From the IMG/VR virus record IMGVR_UViG_3300035698_022190, positions 1 to 64,000 of that record: DNA of 64,000 nt; one strand, written 5' to 3'. The DNA comes from a virus. The first letter of the stretch is position 1. Each line of letters starts with the position of its first letter. Of the stretch, positions 43,898-56,631 are shown piece after piece. Position numbers and translations under genes: made by a program. The notes under the pieces were generated by a model that had not been told where the DNA came from, searched no databases, and saw only the letters and a list, made by a program, of their open reading frames with translations.

Positions 43898-45048
43898 TGG
43901 GAACAGATAAAATTAGTAGTGATACTTCGAAAGATACTGTAGATGGTGGATCAAACACAGGTGTAGATAACTTTCCAGATCAGCCAACTACTAACATAGG
44001 CGATAAGCAAATTTTTATTCAGCCTAATGAAAAAAAAGCTCCAGATGATTTAAGAGAAAACATCAATGCAGCCGTAGATGCAGGAGCACAGCTTTATGTT
44101 CAAACTGCAGATGGACAAATCGTAGCACAAACAAACAAGTTTTTTCTAAATTCATTTTCTTTCGTTACAAAAGAACGAACACAATTGATGGAAACCTTTA
44201 GCGCCCCGTCAATAGCTTTCTTTGGGGAAAGCGCAAGAGTATATACCTTTTCTGGAACGGCGGTAGACTATGCTGGATCAAGAGGACATCGCTTTTATCA
44301 AAGTAGTTTAATAAAACTCTATAATGATATGCTTCGCGGAACTCTTTTAGCGGAGTCTAAACAAATAGCTATTTTAACAATATTAAACCATACAATTTAT
44401 GGGTATCCCCTTTCATTTTCTTCACAATATAATGCACGAAATGATAAAGTAGCTACTTTCGCAATGAGTTGATTAGTAACAGAACATAAATTAGACTTAC
44501 CAGGAATAATAGATGAGCCGCAGCTTGAGTCAACTTATAAATTCAATGCAGTTATCCCTACGGGCGATGCTAAAGATTTACCACCATTAACCGCAACTTT
44601 GCAAGTATTGTCAGACTTTTTTAACTTTACTTCATGGGCTACTGATGCTCCAAAATTTTCTTTTTTGATAGGACGTGATTTTGCTTCTGTGGTCCCATAT
44701 GAATTACAAGCAGCTTTTGGAGAAGACCCAAGTGTATTCACTGACAAATTAACAAAAAAATTAGAAGAAGTGGAAAATGTTTTAAGGGGTGTTGCTAATC
44801 ACCATCATTTCTCTCCGTTATTAAACACACTTTTTGCAGATTCACAAAACCCAGATGAAGATTTAAAAGAGTTAATAGGTCTCGCCTTTAATACATGACT
44901 AGAAAATGCTGCAGCGCTATGGTCAGACAATGTATTAGGGTCAGGCAAGTGGAGCGCATTTAAAGGCGATATGACTCGTCTTGGTTTGTTATATAATAAG
45001 TTATTAACTTTACAACGAGCACAGCTGGCAAAAGCTAGCGTGATTTAA
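43897..45048 (+). CDS. Baseplate-region structural protein, UGA-recoded
   Basis: 383 residues; TGA at 44470 and 44896 are sense, giving a continuous frame to TAA 45046-45048. The start overlaps the hub stop. Acidic Asp/Ser-rich N-terminus, then NKFFLNSFSFVTKERTQLME and a RVYTFSGTAVDYAG segment reminiscent of hub-associated tail proteins. No firm family match; position between the hub and a sigma factor gene supports a virion role. Confidence 0.6.
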
Positions 45049-45050
45049 TT

Positions 45051-45767
45051 ATGAGCACTTTAAAAGAAAAAGAAATGACGCTTTTTGAAGCCTATAGACA
45101 AGGGGATAATAAAGCAAAATCCGAGTTATTAACTTCACTGGATCCTTTAGTGTACCAACAGGTAAATAAATATAAAGGATCGGGATTGCCAGACATGGCT
45201 TTAAAATTGGAAGCACGTCGTTTAACGTCGAATGCCATAGATACATATGATCCGAGCCGAGCGCAGTTAAATACGCATGTGACCAACTCCTTAAAAAAAC
45301 TAAGTCGTTTTGTAATGAACTATCAAAACATAGGACACATTCCGGAACCAAGAATTTTAATGATCGGCAAGTATAATACTATATTTGATAACCTTCAAGC
45401 AGATCTTGGAAGAGACCCAACCGTTATTGAGTTGGCAGATGCTATGCAAGTTAATTTAGCTGAGATAGAAAGACTTCAACTAGAGCTTAGAAAAGATCTA
45501 TCGATGACTGTTCAGGAAGACGACGAAGAGGGTGGATTTTATTTTTACCAGCCTAATGCAGAACTAGATCAAAAAACAAAACAAATCATTGAGTTTGTTT
45601 ATTTTGACGCAGATTCGATTGATAAAAAAATTATGGAATATATGTTTGGTATGGCAGGAGTACAAAAATTAACTTCAAAAGATATTGGTATGAAATTAAG
45701 ACTAAGCCCAAACCAACTTAAAAAAAGACAGTTACACATAGCTAATGAAATTAAACAATTAATTTAA
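45051..45767 (+). CDS. Second sigma factor-like protein, within the baseplate genes
   Basis: 238 residues. LFEAYRQGDNKAKSELLTSL and AIDTYDPSRAQLNTHVTNSL (a region 2-like core), VPE-like HIPEPRILMIGKYN, an EIERLQ segment in region 3 and a C-terminal region 4-like segment (TSKDIGMKLRLSPNQLKKRQ) indicate a divergent sigma70-family factor. It differs from the RpoD-like factor at 10611-11423. Lying inside the structural operon, it is a good candidate for a late-gene or virion-loaded sigma. It contains no Trp, so gives no code information. Confidence 0.75.
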   Translation: MSTLKEKEMTLFEAYRQGDNKAKSELLTSLDPLVYQQVNKYKGSGLPDMALKLEARRLTSNAIDTYDPSRAQLNTHVTNSLKKLSRFVMNYQNIGHIPEPRILMIGKYNTIFDNLQADLGRDPTVIELADAMQVNLAEIERLQLELRKDLSMTVQEDDEEGGFYFYQPNAELDQKTKQIIEFVYFDADSIDKKIMEYMFGMAGVQKLTSKDIGMKLRLSPNQLKKRQLHIANEIKQLI

Positions 45768-47944
45768 TGCCAGATAGACAAGAAATAATAAAAGAATTTA
45801 AAGATAAAGTTACAAGTTCCTTAGCTCCTTTTGGGATTGCTTTAGAAGACCCATGTGATCTAAGTTTATTAAAAGATAAAATAACAGAGCTTAGTGAGGA
45901 TTTTTTAAAAGAAGCAAAAGAATCTATTAATGCCATGTCAGCAGAGGCTATAAGTGCTCAGTTCTGGCCTATCGTCACTCAAGTCTTGGTTGAAGTTTTT
46001 GGAGTAGCAGAAGGAATGGCTGCTGCTTATGTAGATAAAATTGTAGGAGACCTAATGTCTAAGGGTCTCGGAATTGTATATGCAGTATTGGCTTTAGTTT
46101 TAACTTCTATGGACGGGGCTCGTATTGTATTAGATTATTTATCTGTTGTGGCTTTAAAAAAGGCTTTGGAAAAACGTATTGAAATGAACCGTGTTGTGGA
46201 AGTCGATATTAGAATTTTAATAGGTTTTATTAAAAATTTACAAAAGGTAATAGATATTAAAACTGCCAAAGCTGGGCAACTTGGATCTTTAACCTTGGCT
46301 AAAAATAGATTAGATGTCGTATTACAAATACTTGGCGTAGAAATATCGAAACTAAATAATCGAGAAGGGTATGCTGTATCAAAATCAGCTATAGATAGTG
46401 CAGTAATTGGTATTAAAGAAACCATTGCCGACTTAACACAAGGATCATCAAAAGCTTCCGAAACCTTATTAAATAAAGCAGCACAAAAAGCTAGCGAAAG
46501 ACTAAACAAAAAGAATCCTTTTAGTGGTTCACTAAAACCTGTTGCGAATGCGGCAGATCTTGTCACTACTATAAATAAAAATATAAAAGATGTTATTTTC
46601 CAGGACATATCTTCAAACGCGTCGTCAGCACATAATTATGATGCAGCACTAAAGTCACAAATGCGTGTTTTTGATTTATATTTATCAGAAGTATTTCCTT
46701 TGATTCCTGATGCTTTACAGTTAATTTTAGCTCAAGAGTTAGTGGGAAGTTCGGTAAACAGGCTTGTAACTCGTATGCCTATTTTAGGAGGCATTTCCGC
46801 AGAGATTACTAAAAAAGCGACAGAGTGGTTATCAGGACCATCAAAAGAATTGCAAAAAGTATTTCCAGTTACGCCTTCAATTTTAAATGAGCCACCTATT
46901 TTAAAGCAAGAGCCTAAATTAACATGAAAAAGGGTAATGACTGCTGGGAAACTAGCTAAGTCTGGGGTTTTATTAACACCCGATTATTTCGCCTTTTTAC
47001 AAACCGTAGGGTACATAGCAAGTGTCTATTTAAAACCTGCACAAGCTTTAGTAAAAGATGTACGTGATGAAGTACAAGAGGCCATCGAAGGAGTAGAATC
47101 AAAAGTTGTCGAACTTGGGTCTATTCAGAGACAAAAAGCAAAATGGATATCTAGTCTATTAACAGCAAAAGGCTTATTAGAAAGTACCACACCTACTATT
47201 AATTTTGAGTCTGGGAAGTCAATAAACGTAGCGGAATCTTTACAATTACAACAATTTTCTGATACTTTATTAAGTGAAATAAAACTAAAAATACAAAAAT
47301 TTAGTTATGACGGGGACTCGGCACAAGCTATATTAGAGCCTGGAGATAAAGTACATGCTTTAGCACAAAAGTATTTGTCCCCATTAATGGCTACACAAGC
47401 TGTTTTGTTTAATCCAAAAGTTTTACATCGAATGGCTCCGGGATTAATTGGAATAAAAACTTTATTAGGTCAACAGCATGCCCAAGATTTAGAAATTTTA
47501 AATCTATGTAATCGTTATATTGCTAGTATGCAGGGGTCTCCTGTGTTTCGATTAATTAAGGCTGAATATGATGCAATTTTTAATACAATAGGAAAAGTTG
47601 ATAGTGTTATAGATAAAGTAAAAAACGGTGATCTGTCTGATTTAGTGGCTGTCTTAGACACTTCAAGACTTTTAAGCGATATTTCACACATGGCTGCATG
47701 TTTTAGTCAAGACTTAAAGCTAAACAATATTCCTTCTATTGAAGATGGTATTTGAGATGCTTTATCAGAGCACTGGGGGTCTGCAAAGAAATTTAAAGAA
47801 TGGGAAAAAAATAAAGATAAAATGATTACTGATCTAAAAGACAAATTAACTGACTTAACAGATCTCACTAATGTAGCTGATTTTATCATTGCTCAATTTA
47901 CACAATTAAGTAAAATTAAAGATTTTATTGGAGGAGAAGGATAA
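45767..47944 (+). CDS. Large baseplate-region protein, UGA-recoded
   Basis: 725 residues. TGA at 46925 and 47753 are read through to TAA 47942-47944; the start overlaps the sigma stop. Mostly helical: LAPFGIALEDPCDLSLL near the N-terminus, then a hydrophobic stretch (GIVYAVLALVLTSMDGA), and long amphipathic helices rich in Lys, Leu and Ser. No family is recognised. Large helical proteins of this kind are found among phage baseplate or tail-inner genes. GGAGGAG near its end serves the next gene. Confidence 0.55.
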
Positions 47945-48468
47945 TGGCTAATATCTTTTATAACAAAGACGAAAACGGTAATTACACCGAACAAGGGGCT
48001 TTATATGTAACTTTAGGGAATGTTACTTTTGCTGATATTGCCGTAATTAATTTCAGTAATGTAAATAGTACTGGAGACGTGTCCTACAGATTAAGTCCTT
48101 CTGGAGATTATGTTACCGGCAGCAATAACTTGCTTCAAAGGATAATAAAAAGTATATTAACAGTACAGGGGTCTAGTGCTTATGATCCAAAATTTGGAAG
48201 TCAATTTTATGGGATGTATCAAACGATTAGTCTTGATGAAATTGATGATATCAAATCTAAATTCCCTTTGTTTTTAAAAATACTAACAGATACTTTAATA
48301 GAAGAAGATTTAACAGCCATTGCTAATGGCTATACTATAAAACCAGAGGAACGCTTACAAGACTTAGTTCTTGAAAATATAGAATATGACGACACTTTTA
48401 GTGGATGATTAATAACTATACGTGTAAAAACACTGGCTAATACCTCATTAATAATTACATTACCATAG
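47944..48468 (+). CDS. gp25-like baseplate wedge protein, UGA-recoded
   Basis: 174 residues; a TGA at 48406 (SGWLITIR) is sense and the frame ends at TAG 48466-48468. NLLQRIIKSILTVQGSSAYD with DPKFGSQFYGMYQ is the pattern of the short gp25/W family that initiates wedge assembly. Its stop is 9 bases before the large J-like wedge gene, the usual order. Assignment is moderate because the family is short and divergent. Confidence 0.6.
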
Positions 48469-48477
48469 GGTAGACTT

Positions 48478-51400
48478 ATGCTAGATATAAAAAACTTTAT
48501 TATAGAACAAATAAAAACCACCAATCCAAACGCTGATGTTAGAACAGGATCAGTTTTTAAGGACTTAGTGCTAAACCCCCTTAGCTCAATTTTAGCGGGA
48601 TACCAACAAGAGCATGAAAGTTTCTTACAAAGAGAGGCCGTTACAAATCTTACAGAACTGGCTTCATCCGAACTAGACTCTGTTGCTTCTAACTTCTTGA
48701 TTACAAGAAACGAAGGATCCTACTCTGTTGGTGAAGTTAAAATTTATTTTAGCGATCCAAGAGCAATTTCATTTCCAGCTGGGACAATTTTTACTACAAA
48801 CACTGGTTTAGAATATCAGACTTTAGCAACATTTACCTTAAGTAAATTTCAAATGGAACAAAATGTTGTTGATTTTCCTAACTATGATACAGGATCTATT
48901 GCTTTAAGAGCAATGTTACCTGGCATAAAGCACAACATCCCAGAAGGAACTATTTTAACTTTTTCTAGTAGTGTAAATTTATCTCCAGTAAGAATAACGG
49001 CTGTCTCTGGATTTACTGGTGGAACTGCTCATGAAGACAATGATTCCTTATTTAGACGTTTAAAAGATACAGTTCACAACAAATCACTTGCAAGTGCCTA
49101 TGCTATAAAAGCTAAAATTGTTGATAACTACGATGACGTAAAAAACGTTAAGGTCGTTGGTTCTGGACACCCACTAATGATTAGAGATTTAACGACAATG
49201 GTTTCAGATATAGCAAGTTATAAATCAGAAGATTTTTATCTTGTATACTCAGGGCAACATTCAGAGCTTTATGATAAAAGTCATGAAGCATATCTAAATT
49301 TCTTTAATGACCCGCTACCAGGAATTCTACCAACTATGCCGGCCGTATCAGGATGATTATCAGAACTAACAACTGCGCAGTATCAAAGTGTATATAAATC
49401 TACTGATGCTTATTACTTAGAAGAAAATAACCAAGCCCTTATTCATGAATCTTTTGCAGAATTGATTGATCCGGACAACCCACAAGCAGCTTTACAGCTT
49501 ATTATTGATAATAATAAGTGGTATGTAAGTGATGGCGCTAATCCAACAAATGAAGTTTTTTATATTGATGAAATTAATGTAGAGGGCGGAAAACTAAGAT
49601 TAGGAAAATATCTAGATCCGGATGCTGAAGATAAACTGCTACATTTACCTTACTCAGAGATGGCTCTTTTAAATGATTTAGCTACCTCTAGATTACCTGG
49701 AACGACCGAGCGACTTGAGCTAGCTATTTCGGGAATGACTTCTACAGAACAATATAATAATACTGCACCAATATTTCATCGTGAGCTTTCAGAGCACACA
49801 GGAATTCAAATAACTTTTAATTTTGAAACAACTGATGATACTGTAAATGGTGAGATGGCATATGCCACTGTATTTAGAAATTCAAATTTTTATCAGCCAC
49901 AGGATGGTTATGGTGTTGCCTTTAGAAAACAGCCAGACTATTTAATTCGTATGGCTGCCGAAACACACACAGCCGCTGATATTGCCACCTTTACCGAACA
50001 GTACGGAGTGGCTCCTACCAAATTTGGTGCAGCTTTATTAGCAGATAACACACTATGAAAATATAATGTTTATTTAGTTGATAACGATGTACTTCAAGAA
50101 GAAATTTGGGTGGGCGGAGAACAACTTTGAGATCAAACATCTGGGAAGAACCAATTCATTGTTGCTGGAAAAGCATGGATAGAAAACGATGTAACTTATA
50201 ATGTAAAAATGAATATATATAGTACTATGGCTACTGAAGTATGACTATATGAAGTAGGACAAGCGCAAGGCTCCGCTATTATTAGTCGTGGCGCAACTGA
50301 TCCGAGATATGTTCCAATTGCTAATGAAGATATAGATGCAATAAATGGTGTAATTACTCAACGAAATCATTTTGGATTGGCTGTGGCTCAAACACGTAAC
50401 AATGAGTGGTATTTTGACGATTTAAATATTACAAGTTTTGCCTCTAAATCTCCAAAACATTTATTTAGAATCAATGTTGCAGATACAGAAATAGCGGCTG
50501 ATGACGACTTTGAAGTCAATTATTATGGAGCTGGATATGATCCAGTCTTATATTTAGCGGACGGAAATACCGGCCATAGCAAGACACTTGCACAAGTATG
50601 AAATGAAAATAGCAGCGCATGGGAAGATATAGGTACACATACTTATACAATTGCGGATTCAAAAGCAAACCAGTTAATTACAGATCAATTTACTCCATTA
50701 AGTAACTATACAGACGCAGGTGGTTTTTTAAATATTGCGGCCTTGGCACATAACTTTGGAGCAGCTTTTCCTAGTGACACGCAACACGGATTAAGAACCC
50801 ACTATGTTGAAGTAAATAATATAACCCCAGACACAGTACATCGTGGTAATGCAATGGACATATATGTTCAAGACCCAGATAATATAATAAAAGGGTCTAC
50901 AGCACAGGTAATGACTTCTAATACCTTGTTAGTACACAATATGCCAAGCATTCCAGGGTTTATCCAAGAGATACTTGAAGTGCGGGAGGGCATTTCTAAA
51001 GTAGCTTATGATGCATCGACATATTCAATTACGAATTTAGCAGACGGAGATAGCTACTCAGCAGATCAACAATATTCTATTGCTTTTGCTTCTGGTGATA
51101 TGACCGGGACTTTAATTGAAGTTGTTTATAGATATTGAAGCAACGGTGTTGCTGTGGCAACCTTATTAACGCAAGATGATGTGCGCTTCCCATTAGCCGA
51201 TAATAAAGTTAAAGTAATGGCCCCAACAATTATGAATATTACTAGCTTAATTTATTCAGGCGGATTACCAGCTGCCGAAATGAAGACATCTATTGCTACA
51301 TATTTGAACGGGTTAACAACAACCCAATTTGATAAGTCTGATCTTATTAATCATATGTATGACCAAGGTGCTAATTATGTAGATACTGATATTAAAATCA

Positions 51401-51534
51401 CTATCAGAGAATACGATACAGAGGCGACAAAGACTACTCGTAAAATGACGGATAGTCGATATACACTTCGTACAGATGTTGTAAGTCACTTCTACACTAA
51501 CGAAGATGAACTTTCAGGAGTTGTACAAATATAA
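48478..51534 (+). CDS. Baseplate J/gp6-like wedge protein with inserted beta domain, UGA-recoded
   Basis: 1018 residues. In-frame TGAs at 49354, 50056, 50128, 50242, 50599 and 51136 join five ORFs to TAA 51532-51534. The N-terminus (TTNPNADVRTGSVFKDL, QREAVTNLTELASSELD, IFTTNTGLEYQT, GGTAHEDNDSLFRRL) is the J-like wedge core. A central region of about 500 residues (GEMAYATVFRNSNFY, LYLADGNTGHSKTL) looks like an inserted lectin/LamG-type beta sandwich. The C-terminal part returns to wedge-like sequence. The insertion is inference. Confidence 0.75.
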
Positions 51535-52979
51535 TGTTTAATACTACATCACCAGTTAATCCTTCTTATATTTGGCAGTTACTAGGCTCATTTTATAGTC
51601 TATTAGATAGCGACAGTAAAGAACTTATTGAAGCTTACTGACAAGGATTGTTAAATGGTACAGAAGGGCTATTTTATAATTTAGCACAAACACATTTATC
51701 TATGTACTTAGAAAAAACCCCAGGTTACATCGAGCACGGCTATGAAACTTTCGACTTCCGGTTCTCTGGTTTGGACCCAAACTATTCGTCCCGAGTTCGG
51801 TTTGAACCGCCAGTCGTTGTCGCGGAGCCGGACACACCGAGCGGCGATAACGAATTATACAGCTATGTAGTAACCAGTGTTTATGATACTGGTGAGTCTA
51901 CACCTTCATTACCCGCACTACTTGTGAGTGGTGCAAGTGACCTTTCAGCTACACCAAACAACCTAAGTTGGTCGGCAGTATCTGGGGTGGATAGTTATAA
52001 TATATACGGAAACACACAAAACAGTTTTTTCTATTTAGGAAATACTACAGGAGCCACTTTTATTGATAATGGTATAACAGCCACTACTGCTGTACCCCCA
52101 ACAGTAAATACAGCCATTAAATCTTATTTGTTTGACCTCCCGGCTAACAGAAATTATTTAACAATGCCTGTACTTAGTGGGATAGACTCTGCTCAAATTT
52201 TAGCTGAAAATACTGATTTTACTATAGAGCAATTAACAAAAATAAAGTTTTTAAATACTTTAACACTTACAGAAGAAGTAGATAAAATTCAAATAACAGA
52301 ACCAGTGAGTGGGGAATATTCTTTAAAAGTGTTGAACCCATCAAGTTTGACTATCTTACCTTCTCTGACATCTATATACTTTCCGGCATTTGGTCAAGAA
52401 AATAATCCATCTTCAATAATAACTAGTGGTTTTTATAACCCACAATTAAGTGGCTATTATGATGCAGAAACAAGTTATTTTGATAAGAGGGCGATGTATG
52501 GGAAACACTTATCACGCTGAACACATGCGATGGTTTCTGGGTTAAGAGCCGCACCTACTATTGTAAATATTACAAATATAACTGGCCTATTATATAACTT
52601 ACCATTTTCCTATGAATCTGGAACTTTAACAGGGGTAGTTTTAGCCGGAGAATACAATTATGCTACAATTGAAGGAACAGAAACCGCTTGTTATCGTGTC
52701 CCTAGTGGGTTATATTTAAAGTATGAAGTAGGCGATACTGTCGGTCAGTATAATATCTTATGTTCAGGTATACAAGTCAACGATTACTTAAGTGATGAAA
52801 TAATAATTTCAGGACTAATGGATAGAGAAGGATCAACCACAGATTTAGATGTTTTTGCTCACCATAAAGGCGGAGCGAATCCTTATTTTCATATAGCAAA
52901 AAGTGTAGAAGAAGACACAGTTACCGCGCCACTCACTTCACCAATAGTATTAAATTACGAGGGGGGAGAAAATGGCTAA
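51534..52979 (+). CDS. Baseplate/tail protein with FN3-like module, UGA-recoded
   Basis: 481 residues from the ATG that overlaps the previous TAA. TGA at 51639 (EAYWQGLLNG) and 52518 are sense, to TAA 52977-52979. Residues about 115-190 (LYSYVVTSVYDTGESTPSLP, ATPNNLSWSAVSGVDSYNIY) form a fibronectin type III-like module. Otherwise beta-rich and unrecognised. It belongs to the wedge/fibre-attachment genes by position. The next gene overlaps by eight bases. Confidence 0.6.
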
Positions 52980-53493
52980 TTTCCTTTCAATTATTATTGG
53001 AACTGAGTATACATTAAAAATTTATAATCGTCTATTTGCAGAACATCCGTGCATAATAACAAGCAGTAGTACAGGTGGAAGTTATGATGATATAATCACC
53101 GATGGCGTAGTTTATCATTATGTAAATTCGGACGGGGAGACTTATGAGGGAGCTGTTAATTACGATCTTGACACCGGAGATATTTATTCTTTAAGTGTTT
53201 TTGATAAAGATAATTCAGTAAAACTAGATATCATAAAAATCGTTTTTACACCCGATGCTTCAGCTACTTGATTAACTCCTTACATACAATCTGGAAAAGA
53301 CGCTACTATGGGAAGACCTTTATATAGAATAAGTGAAGCAGGGGCTATTTTAAATGCACAACAATTTTACTATATATTAGGAATTGGGCACCAATCAGAA
53401 GTGGAAAATTTTAATTACGCAAACACATTTATAGACTTTTACACAAAACAAGTTTTACCTGCAAGTGTAGATGCTAAACTATACACAATTTAA
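52972..53493 (+). CDS. Small baseplate-region protein, UGA-recoded
   Basis: 173 residues; a TGA at 53269 is sense and the frame ends at TAA 53491-53493. MANFLSIIIGTEYTLKIYNR starts a beta-rich N-terminal half (GVVYHYVNSDGETYEGAVNY), and the C-terminal half is more helical. No family is recognised. Position suggests a wedge or fibre-adaptor protein. Confidence 0.55.
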
Positions 53494-53508
53494 TGAGGAA
53501 AGAAAAAA

Positions 53509-55563
53509 ATGGCTAACGAATCAGGTCGTATAAAAGTACCATCAGGAACTAAACAAAACTTAGAAACGGTTTTTGATGATCTCCAATCCTATGCAGCCGA
53601 AAACTTAGAGCGACGTATACTAAAAATCTTTGATACTTTTGGCCCCGTAGTCTCCGTAAATGCTGGAATAGTTACCGGCACAGATTTACAATTAAGTAAA
53701 GGATCCGGTTTAAATATAACAGTTGCAGCCGGAGAAGCGCTTTTAACAGATGGAACTTTAATTCGTCTAGATTCTGGAGGGGCGGAAACATTAACAAGTG
53801 TCTCAGCTGCAACAGAATATGTAATTACTTTAAAATACGCTGAAGCAGGAGAGACTCCTATAACTGCACAAAATGCCTTCTTATATGACACTACCGGTGC
53901 AACTTTATATTCCACAAAATATACACGCTATACAGATAGTTACTCAATAGAACATACTGAAGTAGCAGATTTTGCAGCAATTGCCACGCACATAGCTTCA
54001 AATCCGGATGAAGTTCCAGTTGGTATTGTAAAAACTAATGTCGGGGGAGATGGTTTTGAGACTGTCTTTACATTTGATACAAAAGCAGCTGTTAGTGGTG
54101 TGGTTGAGGCACGACATATATACTCTTTAAAAATTAATCCAGAAGTTATAGATGATGCCGATATTGTATTTACAGATAGAGATTCAGATATTGATGGTGA
54201 CGTAACAGTAAATGCTTTAACAGCTGACTCCGCCTCAATAACAGGGGCATTGGCAGCAGGAAGTATTTCATCTGCAAGTGTGCATGGAACAGCATTAACT
54301 GGAAATACAGCAACTGTATCCGGGCTAGGAAATTTTGGAAGCTTACAAGTGGGTGGAGTAAGTGTTCAATTAGACGAAGGAACCCCAACCGTTCCTGCTA
54401 ACTTAAGAATTTGAGATATCTGACCAACAGATAATCCTTCAGAACCTTGCGGAAATATATGGTTTCGCTGAAATTACGATGAGTTACTTACAGGAGGAAC
54501 TGCTGTATATGGTGGAGTATCTACCATTGTAAAAATTTCTGTACTAACTGGAGATGATGAAGCTTTTAGTCCGACTTCTGATGATGTAGTGGGAAAATAT
54601 TTAAAATTTGCAACAAACTCTTATCCCATCACGGCAAAAGGAACAGCTACGGATGTCTATGTACCAATTACGGTAACCGGAGATGCGTCTGGCGAAAGTT
54701 GGGTAACTCGTCCTAAAATAATTGATAACAATGTAGATGGCTATTATATAACTATCGCCCGAAATCCAGATAGTGCCTATAAATTAGTTTCTAACTTGGA
54801 TTCTTCTTTTGTTACCGCGCCTGAATTTAAAACTAAGCTAGACTTGGGCCAACAATATAATGTTAGTATTAAAACTTATAATGACACTGCGAAGTCAGCA
54901 GACTCTGATTTAATAACAGGAACTTTTGACCCTGATCAAGGAGGTACTGATCAAGCTGATGTTTCATTCGCTAACCCATTTACAATGCAACTTCCTGATA
55001 TATATGATGATGGTAGTTTAAATATTAGTACCACTGCAAACGGAGTAGTATTAACCGTTGGTGGATGAAATAGGGGCGGACAGCAAGATGTACATGAATA
55101 TGAATATGTATATAAAACCGGATTGACAGAATCTTTGTCAGCTTTAGCGGATGTGGGCCGAAACTACACCCATGTTATATCCCCTTCACCTACACACAGT
55201 ATAGTTGCGAATGAAGCAACAACCTTTTCATGTGGTGTTAGAGGGCTTCAAAATAAACAAGTTGTAACTGAAGATGTTTTTACAGAATCTACCGCAGGTG
55301 GTTTTGCAGGAGAACCTGTACAAGATAAAGTATTACTACAAAAAGTAAATGCCGAAGTTAAAGTAAGGCGAGGCACAATAGGAGGGCCAGGGGCAACATC
55401 TGGCTCTAGTGATGAATGAACCGCAGTTGTTGAGGATCCCGTTAATCCATTATTGTTTGTTTCTGTCGGGGACGGTTTTTTAGAAGGTGAATATTTAAAT
55501 ATTAATGGTGAAGATTCACGAGATTATAAAATTACTAGACAAAGCTTAAATATTACTGAATAA
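53509..55563 (+). CDS. Tail fibre/baseplate protein, UGA-recoded
   Basis: 684 residues. TGA codons at 54412, 54421, 54466, 55066 and 55417 are read through to TAA 55561-55563. The N-terminus (RIKVPSGTKQNLETVFDDLQ) is typical of baseplate-attached fibres, followed by beta-rich segments (TVAAGEALLTDGTLIRLDSG) and an alanine/serine repeat region (ALTADSASITGALAAGSISS). The last part is beta-rich (VTVTGDASGESWVTRPK). No catalytic motif. It probably bridges baseplate and the two paralogous small proteins that follow. Confidence 0.65.
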
Positions 55564-55569
55564 TAAAAA

Positions 55570-56121
55570 ATGGCTATTACACATCCAATGACTCTAGATG
55601 GATCATCTTCTTTTCAGCCGGGCGAAGATAAGCCCTTTACAATAGGAATGAGACAACCTGGTAGGGTTATAATGAAAAAGCAGTTAGACAGAGACTACAC
55701 TTTAACAAGGCTAGATTTTGAATTAAAAGCTGGGAAGTTTATAACTGATTTAATTCCAGCGGTTATTAGGATATATCAAAAAGACCATGAAACAGATGCA
55801 GCATATTTAATTTTACCAAGTGGCGTACAGCGAACTTATGTATCTGGTGCAGATCCAGATAGTGTAGTTCATGATGATACTTTAAATCAATACTCTCTTA
55901 CCTTAAGTTTAGAAATTACATCTAAAGAAGCCACTCGTGAGGTCATTGTGGATGCTTTCTGCCCTTTAACGTGATCTGGTTGAACTGCCAATGGAGGAAG
56001 CTATGGAGTTTTTGGCCCTGATCATGACGATGGGCCACTAGTAGGATTGCACATAAATTCACAACCCATTAAAGGAGATTTACAAATTTTCGGTAGACCT
56101 TTACACGATATACCAACTTAA
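55570..56121 (+). CDS. Small tail protein, tandem paralogue 1, UGA-recoded
   Basis: 183 residues. Homologous to the next gene over its whole length: DKPFTIGMRQPGRVIMKK versus EKPFSIGMTQRGRRIMHK, then TLTRLDFELKAGKF versus VLTRIDFEVMSGKF, and GLHINSQPIKGDLQIFGR versus GHINAQPFTGHLQVFGR. The WSGW motif near the C-terminus is encoded with TGA at 55972 and 55981, where the paralogue has TGG TGG. In the standard code the C-terminal third is lost. Function unknown; a fibre cap or adaptor is possible. Confidence 0.75.
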
Positions 56122-56142
56122 ATTTATTTATAGGAAAAAACA

Positions 56143-56622
56143 ATGGCATTAAATATTGAACATCGAATTAATTTAGGCGGATCTGAAAGCTATGTGCCTA
56201 CTACAGAAAAACCATTCTCAATAGGTATGACACAGCGTGGTCGCCGAATTATGCATAAAACTTTTGAGCAGGACCAAGTGTTAACTAGAATAGACTTTGA
56301 GGTTATGAGTGGTAAATTTTTATCGGCCGCTACACCTGCAGTTCTGCGTGTATATCAATCTGGCACCGCAACCGATGCAAGATACTTGGCATTAACAGGA
56401 ACTGGGTCTTTTTCAACAGAAATTACTCTAAATATTGTTGATCGTGGGTATAATCGCACAGTAATAGTTGATGCTTGGGCGCCGGTTTCATGGCCAGGCT
56501 GGGGATCAGAATATACTCAAATAGATGCGTCAACACAAGCTGTGGGTGGACATATAAATGCACAACCTTTCACAGGACATCTACAAGTATTTGGTAGAGC
56601 GCTGACTTCAACCGTTTCATAA
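56143..56622 (+). CDS. Small tail protein, tandem paralogue 2
   Basis: 159 residues, complete without any TGA. It is the paralogue of the preceding gene and uses TGG at 56491 and 56500 in the equivalent WPGW motif. This supplies the standard-code control for the recoding. It starts after an ATAGGA sequence with a short gap and ends at TAA 56620-56622. No enzymatic motif; it is probably a structural adaptor. Confidence 0.75.
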   Translation: MALNIEHRINLGGSESYVPTTEKPFSIGMTQRGRRIMHKTFEQDQVLTRIDFEVMSGKFLSAATPAVLRVYQSGTATDARYLALTGTGSFSTEITLNIVDRGYNRTVIVDAWAPVSWPGWGSEYTQIDASTQAVGGHINAQPFTGHLQVFGRALTSTVS

Positions 56623-56631
56623 TTTTAATCT

